Made by a program: the position numbers and the translations under genes. Under the pieces are notes generated by a model, which was not told the DNA's origin, did not search any database, and was given only the letters and a program-made list of their open reading frames with translations. From Dillenia suffruticosa (lineage: Eukaryota > Streptophyta > Magnoliopsida > Dilleniales > Dilleniaceae): a stretch of 64,000 nucleotides of DNA. The stretch spans positions 18,644,001 through 18,708,000 of the forward strand of contig JAVTVX010000031.1 in assembly GCA_033439265.1 (NCBI GenBank). Reading direction: 5' to 3'. Shown piece after piece: positions 49,766 to 62,900 of this stretch. Position 1 is the stretch's first letter. Each line of letters opens with the position of its first letter.

Positions 49766-52700
49766 TTGATTAAATTTGTGCGGATTCTTCTACGCCATCC
49801 ATTCCTATCCAAAACCATTTCCTCTTCTAAACCCTTAACTTCCATGCCTTTGCGGATAACTTGCATCCAAATTTTTAGCGATCTACATCTACATTTCACT
49901 AAATCTCCTATATTTAAGTTCTCGATTTCTCTAACCGTTGTATCTTTGGGTCTTCTTTGCACATGCCCAAACCACATCAGACGACACTCTTGCATTTTTT
50001 CCATAATTGAACTAACTCCCAACTTGTTACAAATCTCTTCATTTTTAATTCTATCTCTTCTAGTTTTTCCACACATCCACATAAACATTCTCATTTCTGC
50101 TATAGTTATCTTTTGCTTTTGTTGTTATTTAATAGTCCAGCACTCGGTACCATATAATAGTGTAGATCTAACCACGATTCTGTAAAACTTTCCCTTCAAA
50201 TGCAATGGTATCGTGCGATCACAAAAAAATCCAGATGCTTTTCTCCATTTCATCCAACTCGTTTGAATCATATGGTTCTATATTGCCATCATTTTGAACG
50301 ATAAAAACTAGATATCTAAAACATTCACTTTTGGGTACATCTTGCCCATCTAAACTAATCGTTTCTTTATCATTCCGATAACTATCACAGAACCTACATC
50401 TCATATGTTCGGTTTTCGATCTACTAATTCTAAACCCTCTGGATTCCAATGTGAGTCTCCATAACTCTAGTTTAACACTAACACTCTCCTAGTTTCATCA
50501 ATTAATACAATATCATCTACGAAAAGCATACACCATGGTATTTCATTTTGGATATTTTTTGTGATTTTGTCTATCACAATTGCAAAGAGAAGAGGACTTA
50601 ATGTCGAATCTTGATGGAGTCCAATATTAATGAAGAAACTATCGCTCAAACCACCGCAAGTTCTTACGCCGGTTGCAGCGCTCCCATACATATCTCTAAT
50701 AAGATTAATGGATCTCAAGGATATCCCCTTTTTCATCAGTGTCCACCATCATAAGTTTCTAGGAACCATATCATATATTTTTTTTTAAATCAATGAATAT
50801 CATATGTAGGTCCCTCTTTTGTACTCTGTATGTTTCTATCAAATGTCTTAACAAGTGAATTGCTTCTGTGATAGATCTTTCCAGCATAAATCCAAATTGA
50901 TTTTAAGATATATTTATCTCCAATCTCAACCTATGCTCTATTACTCTCTTCCATAGTTTCATGGTATGACTCATAAGTTTAATTTCTCTATAGTTGGAAC
51001 AATCTTGTATGTCTCATTTATTCTTATATAGCGATACAATTACACTCTCTCTCCATATTTGAGACATTCTCTTAATTTACCAAATTTTATTGAAAATATC
51101 CGTTAACACTTTAATACCAAATTCACCCAAACATTTCCACAGTTCTATGGGAATACCATCAGGTCCTATGATTTTATTATTCTTCATTCTCTTTAAAGCC
51201 TCCTTCACTTCATGAGGGAGCATCTAACGTTTAAAATCTCTATTAATCTCTTCTACAGGTATATCAATAATTCTTATATCTATTGTAATTTTAACATTAA
51301 AGAAATTGTCAAAATAATCACGCTAACGCTTTCTTATATCCTCATCCTTTATAAGTATATTATTGATTCTACTCTTAATCACCTAATATCATTTAGATCT
51401 TTACTCTTTTTTTCCCTTAACTTGACAATTCTGTAGATCTCTCTCTCCATTTTTAGTCTCCAATCTCTTGTATAACTCATTATACATCTTGTTTTTTAAC
51501 TCTTGGATAATCTTTTTCACCTCTTTTTTTACATTTTTGTATTTGTCATATGCATTACTACTACTATTTCCTTTAAGATTCGTATAACACTCTCGTTTGG
51601 TATGGATAGCCGTTTGAATTTTTTCATTCCACCACCATGACTCTTTCCCTATTGGGACCTGACCCTTAGATACACCAAGAACCTTCTTACCTATGCTCTT
51701 AATATTAATCGATATCTCTTTTCACATTGTTTCTGAATTATCATTAGTATACCAATTTGCCACTTGAATTAATTTATCTTTAAAAGTCTTTACATTTTCA
51801 CTTTTCAGATTCCACCACTTAATTCTTAGCTTTACAAATAAACAGTACTTTTTTCGCCTCGTAGACACACGTATGTCTAAAACTAGGGGTCTATACTAAG
51901 TTGCCACACTCTCCCCCGGTATAACCTTGCAATCCTTACAAGTCATTCTATCAGCTCTCCTAGTGAGAAAAAAATCTATTTGATTAGTATTAGATCAACT
52001 TCTGTATGTAACTAAATACGTTTCTCTTTTCTTAAAAGTAATGTTCACAACTATTAGATCGAATACTGTAGCAAACTCTAAAATGGTATTTCCTATCTCA
52101 TTCCTACTACCGAATCCAAAGTTTCCATGTACGGTTTCGAATCCTTCGTTCCTCTCTCCTACATGTTCATTTAAGTCTCTTCCAATAAATAGCTTCTCTC
52201 TATTAGGTATACTTTGTATAAATTCATCTAAATCCTCCAAAAATTGTTTTTTACTAATTGCATCTATACCTATTTTAGTCGTATACACACTAACTATATT
52301 AACTACGTTTTCCTCATCTACTAACTTAACAAGTATAATTTTATCTCATTTCCTTCTTATCTCTATCACATCATCTAATAGATCATTATGTATAATTATT
52401 CCTACCTCATTTTACTCATATCCCTTTCTGTGTATCAAAGTTTATGATCATAAGGTTCTACTACTCTATCTTTCTCCCCGACTCACTTAGTTTCCTAAAG
52501 ACACATTATATAAATTTTTCGTCTATTCATTGTTTCTCTGATCTCTCATAATTTACCTGTCAAAGATCCTATATTCCAAATGGCTAAACAAATCCTATCT
52601 TCATGGACTAGCTTATTTACCCGCACCCTAGGATCCCTTGTTGCCTTGTCGCTACATCCGGGTTTTGCATATGTTGTCTCTCATTTTTCATTTGACAAGA

Positions 52701-52778
52701 TTTTACGCTTGTTGTTGACCTACCGCAACCCTATTCCTTTGTCCGGGTTTGGGACTGGCCGTGGCGGAGTTTTTTAAA
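49766..52778 (-). mobile_element. RTE-type LINE remnant
   Basis: A decayed non-LTR retrotransposon on the minus strand. In 5' to 3' order it holds: an APE-type endonuclease piece (52288-51995: LFIGRDLNEHVGERNEGFET, FGFGSRNEIGNTILEFATVF); reverse transcriptase (50736-50467: a GLHQDSTLSPLLFAIVID phrase and the catalytic MLFVDDIVLIDE); SKTEHMRCRF at about 50400; and the C-terminal EECRLMWFGHVQRR-like region (50094-49756, read MQECRLMWFGHVQRRPKD). This order and the WFGHVQRR end are typical of plant RTE elements. Stops and frameshifts separate the segments, so it is inactive. It lies in the presumed PCO leader intron, opposite to no other gene. Confidence 0.88.
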
Positions 52779-53160
52779 AATAATGATATATAAAAACGAA
52801 TTAGTTGAAAAGATAAATAGTAATAGTAAATCAATACATAAATGAATAAATAGATAGGTAATAAAATGACATATAGATGTATCGTAATAAATTAATAATA
52901 GTAATTCGTATAGTTATAGTTATAATCATACGAATAATGGTAATACTACTAATAATGATAATAACACTAATAACCACAATAATAGAAATAATATTATTAA
53001 TAGTAATAGCACTAGTAATAATAATAGCGATAATAATAATAATAATAATAATGGATAGTTGTAATAGTGTTAATATTGATAACAAGTTTATAAAAAATGT
53101 AATAATAATATTATATTACTATTATTAATAATATTAGTAATTATTATTAATCCAACACTA
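52779..53160. repeat. AT-rich ATA/AAT trinucleotide region
   Basis: Imperfect ATA, TAAT and ATAATA repeats with a pure AAT run at about 53030-53050. Two long open frames on opposite strands here are just Ile-rich translations of the repeat. Confidence 0.85.
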
Positions 53161-54180
53161 GGCAGAGCTTGTTTTGGCTGCAGGGGAGGGGAGTAGGCTG
53201 TGAGGGGTGGAGAGGCAGAAGGCTTTGTCTAAAGGCTTTGGGCCCGATGAATTGCAAGTTTCAGGCGGCGTAGATGGTGAAAAGCTTCAGTTAAAGGCTT
53301 TGGCTCCGAAGGATGTTACATTCGCAGGCAGAGAGAAGGATGAAGAGAAGGGTTCTCATCGGGTCAGTGAAGGAATGGAAAGCATAGATCTGGGCCGAAG
53401 GTATGTAGATCTAGAGGGAAAGGCTAGTTCGGAGGTCGGAAAGGAGGTAGATATGGGGGTCTAGAAGCTTTGGAGGTAGAGTATGGGTGATAGGTAGATC
53501 TAGGCCGAAGGGGAGGTGGCACAGTAGAGACAAAGGGAAATAGCGCGATAGATAGAGAGAAAGAGAATGGGAGAGGGAGAGAGAGAGAGAAATATGAGGT
53601 TGGTGTTACAGTTAGGGGAGTATAGATCTTGGGCCAAAGGGGAGATCGGAAGAGAGAGAAAGATCCTGGAAACAAATTCAATTCAAAGGTTCAAAGGTGA
53701 TAGTTGTGGCAATTCCAACTCTACCCGAAAGATTTTCAATTTTATAACCAATTCAATTCAAAATTTTTGTAGATTCCCAGTCCAATTCTATGATTTTACC
53801 CTTGAAACCAACTAGGCAGAATCACAATTTTATGACGGTGGTAACAAGGTTGAAAACTTCATCAGCTACCTCCCTAATCTGTTAAACCACAGACAAAGGC
53901 AATGTTGTATGGTGTCAAATACTGGTGTCAGGGACAGGTGCATGTCAAACATAGGCACACAATTCATGAAGTGCCCAATGCCCATACCCATACTCACATT
54001 GTGTGGCTTGGCAAAGTGAAGAGTCTGGGCATATCGAGCACAACCTAACATTCTGCTACTTCTAAACCACTCAATTCAAAACGTAACAACCTTAATCTTA
54101 ACAAGATTCTTAGAATTTGATCAAGAAGGAAAAAATAACTATATCTCAGATTTTAAACTGTAGCACTTGGGATTTCATAG
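53161..54180. other. purine-rich segment within PCO leader intron
   Basis: The plus strand is G/A-rich from about 53170 to 53680. It holds three similar phrases TAGATCT-GGCC-AAGG (near 53385, 53493 and 53624) and two AGGCTTTG segments. A frame at 53207-53464 (85 codons) looks low-complexity and unrelated to known proteins. It may be part of a non-coding repeat. The remainder to 54180 shows nothing. Confidence 0.4.
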
Positions 54181-54185
54181 CTTTT

Positions 54186-54680
54186 CACTAATATAACTGT
54201 GACCATATTCCCAATTCCTCTAATCAAAGAATAATTTCATGCTTCTTGGCCAATTGATAGTTCTTGTAAATGCTTCAAAAATAATAACATTAATCTTGAA
54301 TAATTCATCAAAATTATTGGACTCCAGTGATTCAAATGCATGGCCAACATAGTGAAGATCATCATGAGGGGTATCGAGCACACAGAAATTGAAGCTGCCC
54401 CATTTCAGATTGGCCCAAATCACTAGATAACATTCTCACCATGGCTATATTTCATATTCCTGTAATCAGAGAATAATTTCATACTTCTTAGCCAATTGAC
54501 AGTTCTTCTAGATGCTTCAAAATAAGAACATCAATCTCAACTGAATCATCAAAATTAATGGACCACAATAACTCGAATTTCCTGGCCAAAAAGTGAAAAT
54601 CACCATCAAGAGCATTGAGCACAGAGTACTTGAAACAGCAGCTCGGTATTCCACAAATCACTAGATAACATTCTCATCAT
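54186..54680. repeat. ~238-bp tandem duplication with partial third copy
   Basis: The phrase CACTAGATAACATTCTCA occurs at 54421 and 54659. The preceding 230 bases (AGAATAATTTCATGCTTCTT, CCAATTGATAGTTCTT, CATCAAAATTATTGGACT) are duplicated with moderate divergence. The start of a third unit (TATTCCCTATTCCTGTAATC) follows. It lies close to the presumed first leader exon of the PCO gene. Confidence 0.8.
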
Positions 54681-56878
54681 GACTCTATTCCCTATTCCTG
54701 TAATCAAAACCCTAAACTATACCTTTGCCTGAATAACAAGTCATTTAATTGGAGATGAAATTCCAAGAAGCGCACACACATCAGTCCAAACAAAACCCTA
54801 GATTATTTAGTTCATTGAAATCATCGAAACTCAAAGCAATGGCAACCAATAAAAGAAAGCCCTAAATTCAATAAACCCCATACTCAAAGTGATCGACTTT
54901 GAGTAAACACGAATATATCGGAAACCAGTCAATGGAAGATCGATAGAAGTGAAACGTACCTATGATACAGTAGAGGGAGAGATTAGACGAAGGTGAGAAG
55001 AGAAAGAAACAAAGAGGCCATCAGATTCAGGTGTGAGGTCGGCTCGTCACAGAGAGAGAGAGAGCGCCTGTGGGAGTCGGGGAGTGGCCACTCAGGTCGG
55101 GCTGCACAGGGACGCAACGCAACCTTGCTGCCCTTCGAAATGTACGGACGGCCTCTTTATCTTTTTTTTTAAAAAAAAAAAAAAAAGGAAAAACTCCCAA
55201 TAGTAGATCTATCTATTTATTAATAAAATGAAATTTGTATATTCCAAAGCCAAAAAAGAAAAAAAAAATAATTTCTAGAAAATCTTATTTATTGGGTTAA
55301 AAACACCATTATTTTGGGCTAGTGAATTATTTTTTACAAAAAAAATTAGATTAATTACGTCAGTATTATGCTAATATAATACTAATATTTATAACATATT
55401 TTAAAAATATCATTTTAAAATGATTTTTATTTTATATTATATTAATTTAACTAATTTTAATTTTTAGAATAGCTTTTAATTGTTTTCTGTTTATTTAAAA
55501 TATCAAGTGAAAAAAAAAGAGTCATGCTAATATAGCATCCATATAACCCCTTAATTTACGAAGAATCCCATAATGAAAATTATTTTAGTTTTTGATCATA
55601 TAATTAGGTTTTTCTAAAGTAAAATGGAATAACCCCATTTTATATATATCTTTTAAGAAAAAGTTAAAATGTAAAAATATATAATTTCGGCAAAAATTTA
55701 ATTTTGAGTAGACAGCAAGTTTTTGATGACCGATACTCTTAAAAAAAAGTCTCAAATTTAAATTTTATATGTTAAAAAAATAGATATTATGAGAATTTTA
55801 TTTCTTAAAAATTCAACTCGACTCAAATCAAATTTAGTTAAATATAACGTTATTATCGAATAGCAACAGTGTATTAAAAAAATGTCTTTGATGCTATGCA
55901 AATTATGCTTGCTCCTAATTAGAATTTATTTTTTTATTTTGAATATTTATTGAGAATTTTCTATATATAATTGTTGAGTTAAATAGAATACAGATAAAAC
56001 CGTCGGTGGCAATCATGGGAAGGCAGACATTGTCGGCTTGGTGCCTCATGAATGGGCCGAGGAGATAGATACAACTTAAGTTTTTTTTGGATGAAATTAT
56101 GAAAATTTACATAAAATTTATAAATGAAAAACACATATAAATTAATTTATGTATTTATAAAAAAAAAAGAAATATTTGTGCAACTTTTATAGCCAACATA
56201 GAGCTAATCTAAATGAGTTTAAATATGAAAAATTATGTAAATATAAAAAATATATAAATTTTATATAAATATTAATTAATTTAATATATTAAAATGTTTC
56301 TAAAACGTTTTAAAAATAAAAAACGTTTTGAAAACTTGAGAAGTTTTGATATTTCTAGTATTAAAAATTTTCTATATATCAGAGTTATTGAACGCAAGAT
56401 GGCTCGAAGAGGATTGATCTTTAACAATGATACATAAGAAAATTTGAGTAAAGCTAGGAGAAAATAAATACCAAGGCAAAGGAATCATAGGTTTAATATT
56501 TACTAAATTAGACTAAATTAAAATTTTTTATTTACGATTATAATTTTAGTTGGGTAAATAATATTTAGACATAATTTTTTATAAATATATATTTAGATTT
56601 ACAGAATTCGCTATCCACTTGGTTTTGAGAATAAAGAAGGATAAAACGAAGAAAAACCGAAATTTTAAAAATTGCATGAAGAAAAGTTTTTAAAAAATTA
56701 ATAAATTTTTCGTCTCTGTCTCTGTTCTCAAAATTTTAGCCTTTTTTTTTTGTTGAAGAAATAGAAATAATTTTTAATTTTATTTTTGTCTCCAAATTAA
56801 ATATAATATTTTTTATTTTATATCTAATTTTTTACCCTGTCATGTATATTTTTTAAGCGCCAGGGGGCTTCAACCTAG

Positions 56879-56900
56879 ACATGTCCTGTGTTCAGGACAT
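56879..56900. other. short perfect hairpin
   Basis: CATGTCCTG and CAGGACATG are separated by four bases (TGTT), giving a 9-bp stem. No T run or gene follows it. Probably chance. Confidence 0.4.
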
Positions 56901-58372
56901 GAGATGGCTTTTTAAGGAGAATGCTATGTATGAAGACACAAAGCGGAGATCTCTGATTGGGAAAGGAAGTTCTCCACATTAAAAAGTGGTAGAGAAATAG
57001 TTTAATTCAATGATCTTATGCTATGGTTTTTGTTGTCTTTGCAGAAACAGTAGAGTAACAATGAATTATTGCTCAGATATCTTCTTTAAAGGTTTTTCTT
57101 GAAATCTCGTATTTATATTTTTTTATGAGCGTATGTATTTTCACGATTTTTATGACTTTTATATAAAAAATGTTATGATTTTTGCTATTAATTGATAAGA
57201 CTATATGGTTCTTGATCATCAAATTAAGTCATTACCAAAAAGAAATTTTATCAAAATCCATGAAATTAGTACCGAGAGCAAGCAATACCCTAATAAGGGA
57301 GAAAATATGGTGTCTTTATATAATGGAAGTTGATATTGAAATTTTAAGAAATATACTTTCTCTTTTTATCACATCCCTATTATTATTAATATTATTATAA
57401 ATTATTAGTATCTGATAATTATATTGAATCTAATTAAATCTGATTTGAATCGAATTATATTCATAAAAAACAATATTCTCCTCATATATATTTTCTTGGT
57501 ACACATCAAATCAAATCCCTATTTCCAATCAGTGATTACAATACTTTGATATTCACTTTCTAATTCTAGGGAGATGAGGTTCCTTGAAATTGTGGGAGTG
57601 GTATATGCCTAAACTAAGTTTGAAAGACAAGAATGTGCAAAAAGAAATGGATTTCTTCATATTGAGCATGTTGCCATTTTAGATCTGCAGTAAAAAGAGT
57701 AAAAGATTAGTAGGTACAACTACCTGTAACTATTATAAATTAGAACACCCTTTGTGAAAATAAATAGAGATTACTTAAATAAATTTATTAGTTTAATCTT
57801 ACTCAAATTTTTTAGCCAAATACTATTTACGAATTACAGTCACAAGCCAATTTAACTTATTGTAGTATAAATGCTTGAAAATTACCTTCTTTGTTATAAG
57901 TATTATTTATTGTTGGTCGATATAAGTGCTACTTAAATTTCTATCACAAACGAGTTAAAACTATAACCATATAATTATACAAGCGCATAAAAACATTAGT
58001 ATTTTACTATTACTAAATTATCTGTTTTAACACGGGTGTTATTTATCACTGACCCAAAAGTTTATATATGAAAATTTATGGCCAGATAACTCTGCAAGAA
58101 AGTTTAATTTACATGTTATATGGTTGGTCTGGTTTGCCTATCACTCAGGAATGAAAATGACAGACCTTATCCATAACATCGTTGAACCAACTTAACCAGC
58201 TTCTAAGTGTAATTAATACTCGGAAAGTCATTAGATTAGGGGCATGCCACTACCAGAAGACACCTACATGCGACTTTCCAGTCTCTCAGCCTACAATGCC
58301 TTGCACTTCATGACATCTAACTGCAGAAACAAAGTAGAGGTGGGCACGCCAAATGCATATCACATACACAGG

Positions 58373-58375
<3 letters not shown>

Positions 58376-58410
<35 letters not shown>
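58376..58410. repeat. GA microsatellite with G run
   Basis: About 13 GA dinucleotides run into a nine-base G tract. It is located upstream of the receptor gene promoter and read by spurious frames on both strands. Confidence 0.9.
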
Positions 58411-58412
<2 letters not shown>

Positions 58413-58486
58413 AGGATTGGATAGGATTTGGTCAACGGATAACGAGGAAACAGGAATGTGAAAAAGCGCGTCCGACAGCATCGGAT

Positions 58487-58599
58487 GTGGGTCCCATGCC
58501 CACCTCTCATTTTAAACGCCGCTGACGTCCTACGGCCGCCGGCGGAGTGAGCTAAACGTGGGTGTGAGTTTGAGGTATGTGCCCTTAAGCGTGGGTCCC
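58487..58599 (+). promoter_or_regulatory. GC-rich upstream block with two TCP-like sites
   Basis: GTGGGTCCC occurs twice (58487-58495 and 58591-58599), with TGACGTC at 58523-58529 between them. GTGGGNCC is the core bound by plant TCP factors and TGACGTC is a bZIP-type site. The block is the only GC-rich island upstream of the receptor gene, about 1.3 kb before its ATG and several hundred bases before a CT/GA-rich probable leader. The role is inferred from motifs only. Confidence 0.45.
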
Positions 58600-58859
58600 A
58601 CCAAAGCTCTACAGGTCATAATAAGGCCAAACGTGCAGATTTGAAGGTCCGTTGTACACTAATTAAAAATAAAACAGATTTATTCGTGTTCAAAAAATAA
58701 TAATAGATTATGAAAAACATTAAAGAATGTTTTAATATTACTTTCTTACTTGAATTGTATCATAGCTGTTTAAAATTTTATTATTTATTTATAAATAATA
58801 CCGAAAAAGAAAAAAAATAAATCCCAAAAACAGAATACAGAATGTGGGGGTGGAGGGGG

Positions 58860-59913
58860 TTGGGTTGGATAGAAACTGAGAGGAGAGAGAAAACTTTTTT
58901 TTTTTTTGGCCATCAAAAATATTGAAGAGAGGGGAAAGAAAGAGAGAGGGAAAAAAAAATCAGGAACCCTCCTTACCTATGACCCTGATTTTTTGATGAA
59001 GAAGATGATGGTCGAAGAGAATAGCCTCTGAGATCATCCAACCCTGGGCAGTCTTAGAAAAAAAAACATAAAGCAGTTTCTATTTTTTTTGCTTAATATT
59101 ATTTTTTTTTTCTTTGCTGCCTTCAGTGTTTATCCCCCACAATTTTTTTCCTTCCCCAAAACCTCAGATTTTCATTTTCTAAGAACCCCGGATTTTTTTT
59201 TTTAATTTTATCAATAACAGTAATCAAGAGTCCCACATTTTCTCAGGTAATTTTTGAATTTTCTTTTTGAGGGTTCCATTTTAGACCCTTTTTGCCTTTT
59301 GCACCATTGCTTGCTTAGGAGGTTATTCTATCTTTCCTTGAGAAGAAAAATGACATCTTTGATGTTTTTTTGATGTTTTTTTAATGAAATATTCATCTTT
59401 GGATTGAATTGGGAAAATTTTGTTTTTCTTTGCAAATGTTTCAGCTTGCTTAGGCGCGGGAAAGTTGTGAGAAGGTAATTTGTTGAGACTTGTTATGCCA
59501 TTGTTGAAGAACTCGGCGTTGAAGAACACGGCGCTGTCTTGACATAAATTTAATAAAATCGAAGATGAGGGACCATGATTTGATCATTGGAAGCAACAGG
59601 GTAGAAGAATTTGCATATTTTGTTTGTACCATATCGTATTCCTAGTGGTGGGGTTTTTATATAGGTATTTCATAGGTACATATACACTGGTGTTTCCTTG
59701 TATATTCTACTGCAAATATTTTGTTTCTTGTGTTGTTGTTGATAGATTAAAGGGTGTGAGAAAAATTTGAAGGGGGGTTGTTTGTAGAGAAAAAGGAAAG
59801 ATAAAAAAAAAGGAAGAAGAAAGAAAGAAAGAAAAGAAAACTCTGGCGATTTTGTATAGCTACAGGAAATTGTTACTACCTCCTTCACTACTGCCTAACT
59901 AGGTGGTCAAGCA
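58860..59913 (+). promoter_or_regulatory. probable leader region of the receptor gene
   Basis: Pyrimidine- and T-rich DNA with GAGAGA elements near 58880-58950. A possible donor (CTCAG/GTAATTT at about 59244) suggests a 5'UTR intron, though its acceptor is not clear. Small frames on the minus strand here have no support. Confidence 0.35.
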
Positions 59914-62900
59914 ATGGGGGGTAGTAGATGGAGTTCATATGGATTCAAGTTATTAGCATTCTTTGTTTTGATTATTCTGTTGGAATTCCAGCAATGCTCG
60001 TCGCTTAACCCTGAAGGTGAGTGATGATTGATTGATTTTCCTAGTGTTTTGGGCATGATATTGCAAAGATTGTTTGGCTTGACCAATTTATGGGAACTGG
60101 GGTTGAGTTTTTCAGGGCAGTTTTTGTTGAAGTTTCGGACAAGAGTGCATAGTGATCCATATGGGGCTTTTGCAAATTGGAATGCCAATGATGACAACCC
60201 TTGCATGTGGTTTGGCGTGCATTGTGAGGACGGGACAGTCCATATGCTGTGAGTATTCAACAAGCTCTTTCATCTGTACCATGTGTGCTTTATTTGACAT
60301 CAAAAGATCTATCCCTTTGTTCATAAGTTGTTACATGTCCATGCTAAGTTCATCATTACATATTTGTGTCTCTGGATCATGAATTGCACAATGTTGAGGT
60401 GATTAACGATTTTCATGTATTTATGTTTGCTTCTATTTGTAGGGATTTATACGGGCTTTCTTTAGAAGGAACACTTGCACCTGAGCTTGGGAAGCTTAGT
60501 CAATTGAGATCTATGTAAGCAAGATATTGCTTCTATATTCATTCACTTGTAGAATTGATTTGGTTGCAAACTACTTTCTCTGTCAATTTCAATGGCCTGA
60601 ATGGTGAACTGCTTGGTTCCTTGAAGAATTTATAAATTGTGGCACAATTTATAAAATTTGACTAATCCTAATGGCAGTGACCAATGGAGAAAGATGGATG
60701 ATCGTAATTCCAGTCTTATATATGTGCTAAATATGTTTTCTGTTTGGTACTTTTAACTTGAGTGAGCTTTTTGGTCACTGAATACTTTCTTCATATTTAC
60801 AGTGTACTCTACAAGAACCATTTTTCTGGTGCCATTCCAAAACAGGTTGCAAAGCTTTCAATGTTGGAGCAATTGGACTTGAGGTTTAACAATTTGAGTG
60901 GAACAATTCCAGCGGAAATAGGTGAAATGCAGTCACTGAGATACTTGTAAGTCCAATGTTGAAAGTATCCCACTCTATTTAGTCTTGGCCTTTGATTGCC
61001 ACTCTATCTCAACTAGCACTCTCTTTTTGCTTCAGATTGCTTAGCGGCAATAAGTTTGAAGATCACATTCCACCTGAGCTTTCAAAGCTCAATTTACTAC
61101 ATGGCTTTCAGTGTGATCAAAACCTTACATCTGCTGCAAATGGTGGAGCTGCCCGTGTTAGCAGAAAAATTGGACACTGGTGAGAGATCCATCCTAGTTT
61201 TTGGCCTCCTCTGACGGTGCATTTCACTAGAAAAAAGCATTGAACATCATGGACACAAAAGAGCAGGATGCTATTGCACCGTAGGGAATTAAATTTGGAT
61301 ACATGGAAACAGTGTTCTTTGATTATTAGCTTTGGTTTTTTTTTTTTTCAGATTTTTGAGCTAATCCATTAACAACTAATTAACTTGTTGATTTCACAAG
61401 TTTTTTTTTAGTTGTTTGGTGCACATGTTTTATGGTCTTCTAACATAAACATTGGACAGCGTGTGGCAGAGCAGTTTCAATCACCTGAATAACTGGAACA
61501 CCATCAGTACATTTAAAGGGGCACTTGCGCATTACCTCAATGTCTTTCAATTGTACGAACATCATACTCTCATGAAAAATTTATATATCACTCTCTGATT
61601 ATTACCTTTTCCTTTTTTGAAATTTTAATCATGGAAACAATTTGGTATTTTCAAGATTCAAGACCGGAAAGGATTCTTCACCTGACAATAGAGAAAATTA
61701 CTGCAATGATCTCCCATGTGAGTCTCACAATTGCACTGACCTCTTGAGCATCAGAAATCTGTCTCCAAACAACAAAATGACAACTGGTTTTGCTTTTAAC
61801 AGGTTCCTCTGAGCCATTTGCTGATGAAAATGTGCACAACTCAGTAATGTTTGTTCGTCGTAGACTGCTTGAAGAGTCTAAAAACCTTCCAGCTTTACCT
61901 GCACCTGCTGTCCCACCATCAGGACAGACAACCATTCCTATTGCCCGCAGTAGTGGGTCTTTCCCTGCTGTTCCTGATGCCAAGAAAACCTCTCCTCCAA
62001 CTGCAACTATATCTAATCATCCTGCTTCTCCAGCTGAATTGGACCCAACTCCCTCCATAAATGATAAAGCAAGTGGATTCAAAAGGACATATTTATGGGT
62101 TGGTATAGGTTTGGGGATATTGGTCATTGTTTTTGTAGCCATTTGTTGTTTGTGTCAGAGCTCGAATGTCAAACCAATTGGTCCTTGGCAGACCGGGTTG
62201 AGTGGCCAGTTGCAGAAAGCATTTGTTTCAGGTAGTTTATTGTTATATTTCGTGAAAATAGTCAATTTTTATAGATGAAAAATATGAAATTTTCATCATT
62301 TGTAGTGCAAGTTTAGTCCTATTATTGATTATCAGCCTCAAATTATTACAGACTTTACCAATCCGGTTCTTATGTGATGTACTTTCCTTTTAAATAGCAT
62401 GAGATAATCACATCTTTCTTTGAAACATAGGGGTTCCCAAGCTAAACCGACAAGAGCTAGAAACTGCCTGTGAGGATTTCAGCAATATCATTTCAACTCT
62501 CCCTGCCTGCACCATATTCAAGGGGACACTGTCAAGTGGAGTTGAGATAGCTGTTGCTTCACCTCCAATTGAACGATTCAAGGACTGGTCAGAGCGGGCA
62601 GAATTAATTTACCGAAAAAAAGTATTTTTCTATGAGCCATGTACCATGTCTAGTTATTCAATAAAACCCCCTTTTTCCATTATGGTGTCTATATTAACTC
62701 CTTTCACTTTCAACCTCATGTAGATTGAAACTTTATCACGTGTGAATCACAAAAACTTTGTTAATCTTCTTGGCTACTGTGAAGAGAATGAACCTTTCCT
62801 AAGGATGATGGTATATGAGTATGCGCCTAATGGAACTCTCTTTGAGCATCTGCACGGTGAAATATACCGCTTCTCTTTGCAGTAATGAATTTGTCAGGAA

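Larger units (their letters stand above)
49009..55140 (-). promoter_or_regulatory. PCO leader region with probable long 5'UTR intron
   Basis: A CT-rich, GC-balanced minus-strand segment at about 55140-54959 ends at a strong donor, CTGTATCATAG/GTACGT, and looks like a first leader exon. Nearer the gene, a donor CCAG/GTGAGC at about 49266 and an acceptor CTTCAG before 49134 suggest another leader exon. The leader intron would be about 5.7 kb and would contain the LINE remnant, an AT microsatellite and a 238-bp duplication. This is inferred from splice-like sequences only. Confidence 0.45.
55141..58480. other. AT-rich intergenic DNA, no gene
   Basis: Very AT-rich with short A and T runs. It includes a small hairpin at about 56879-56900, a SINE-like fragment near 55740-55870 and a GA microsatellite at 58376-58401 followed by a G run. 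No coding sequence or RNA gene was recognised. Confidence 0.5.

Noticed and set aside
49766..50185. 139-codon plus-strand frame over the LINE
   Set aside because: Antisense shadow of the C-terminal region of the RTE element, which is recognisable on the minus strand (WFGHVQRR).
52831..53128. Two overlapping Ile-rich frames on opposite strands
   Set aside because: Both are translations of the ATA/AAT trinucleotide repeat.
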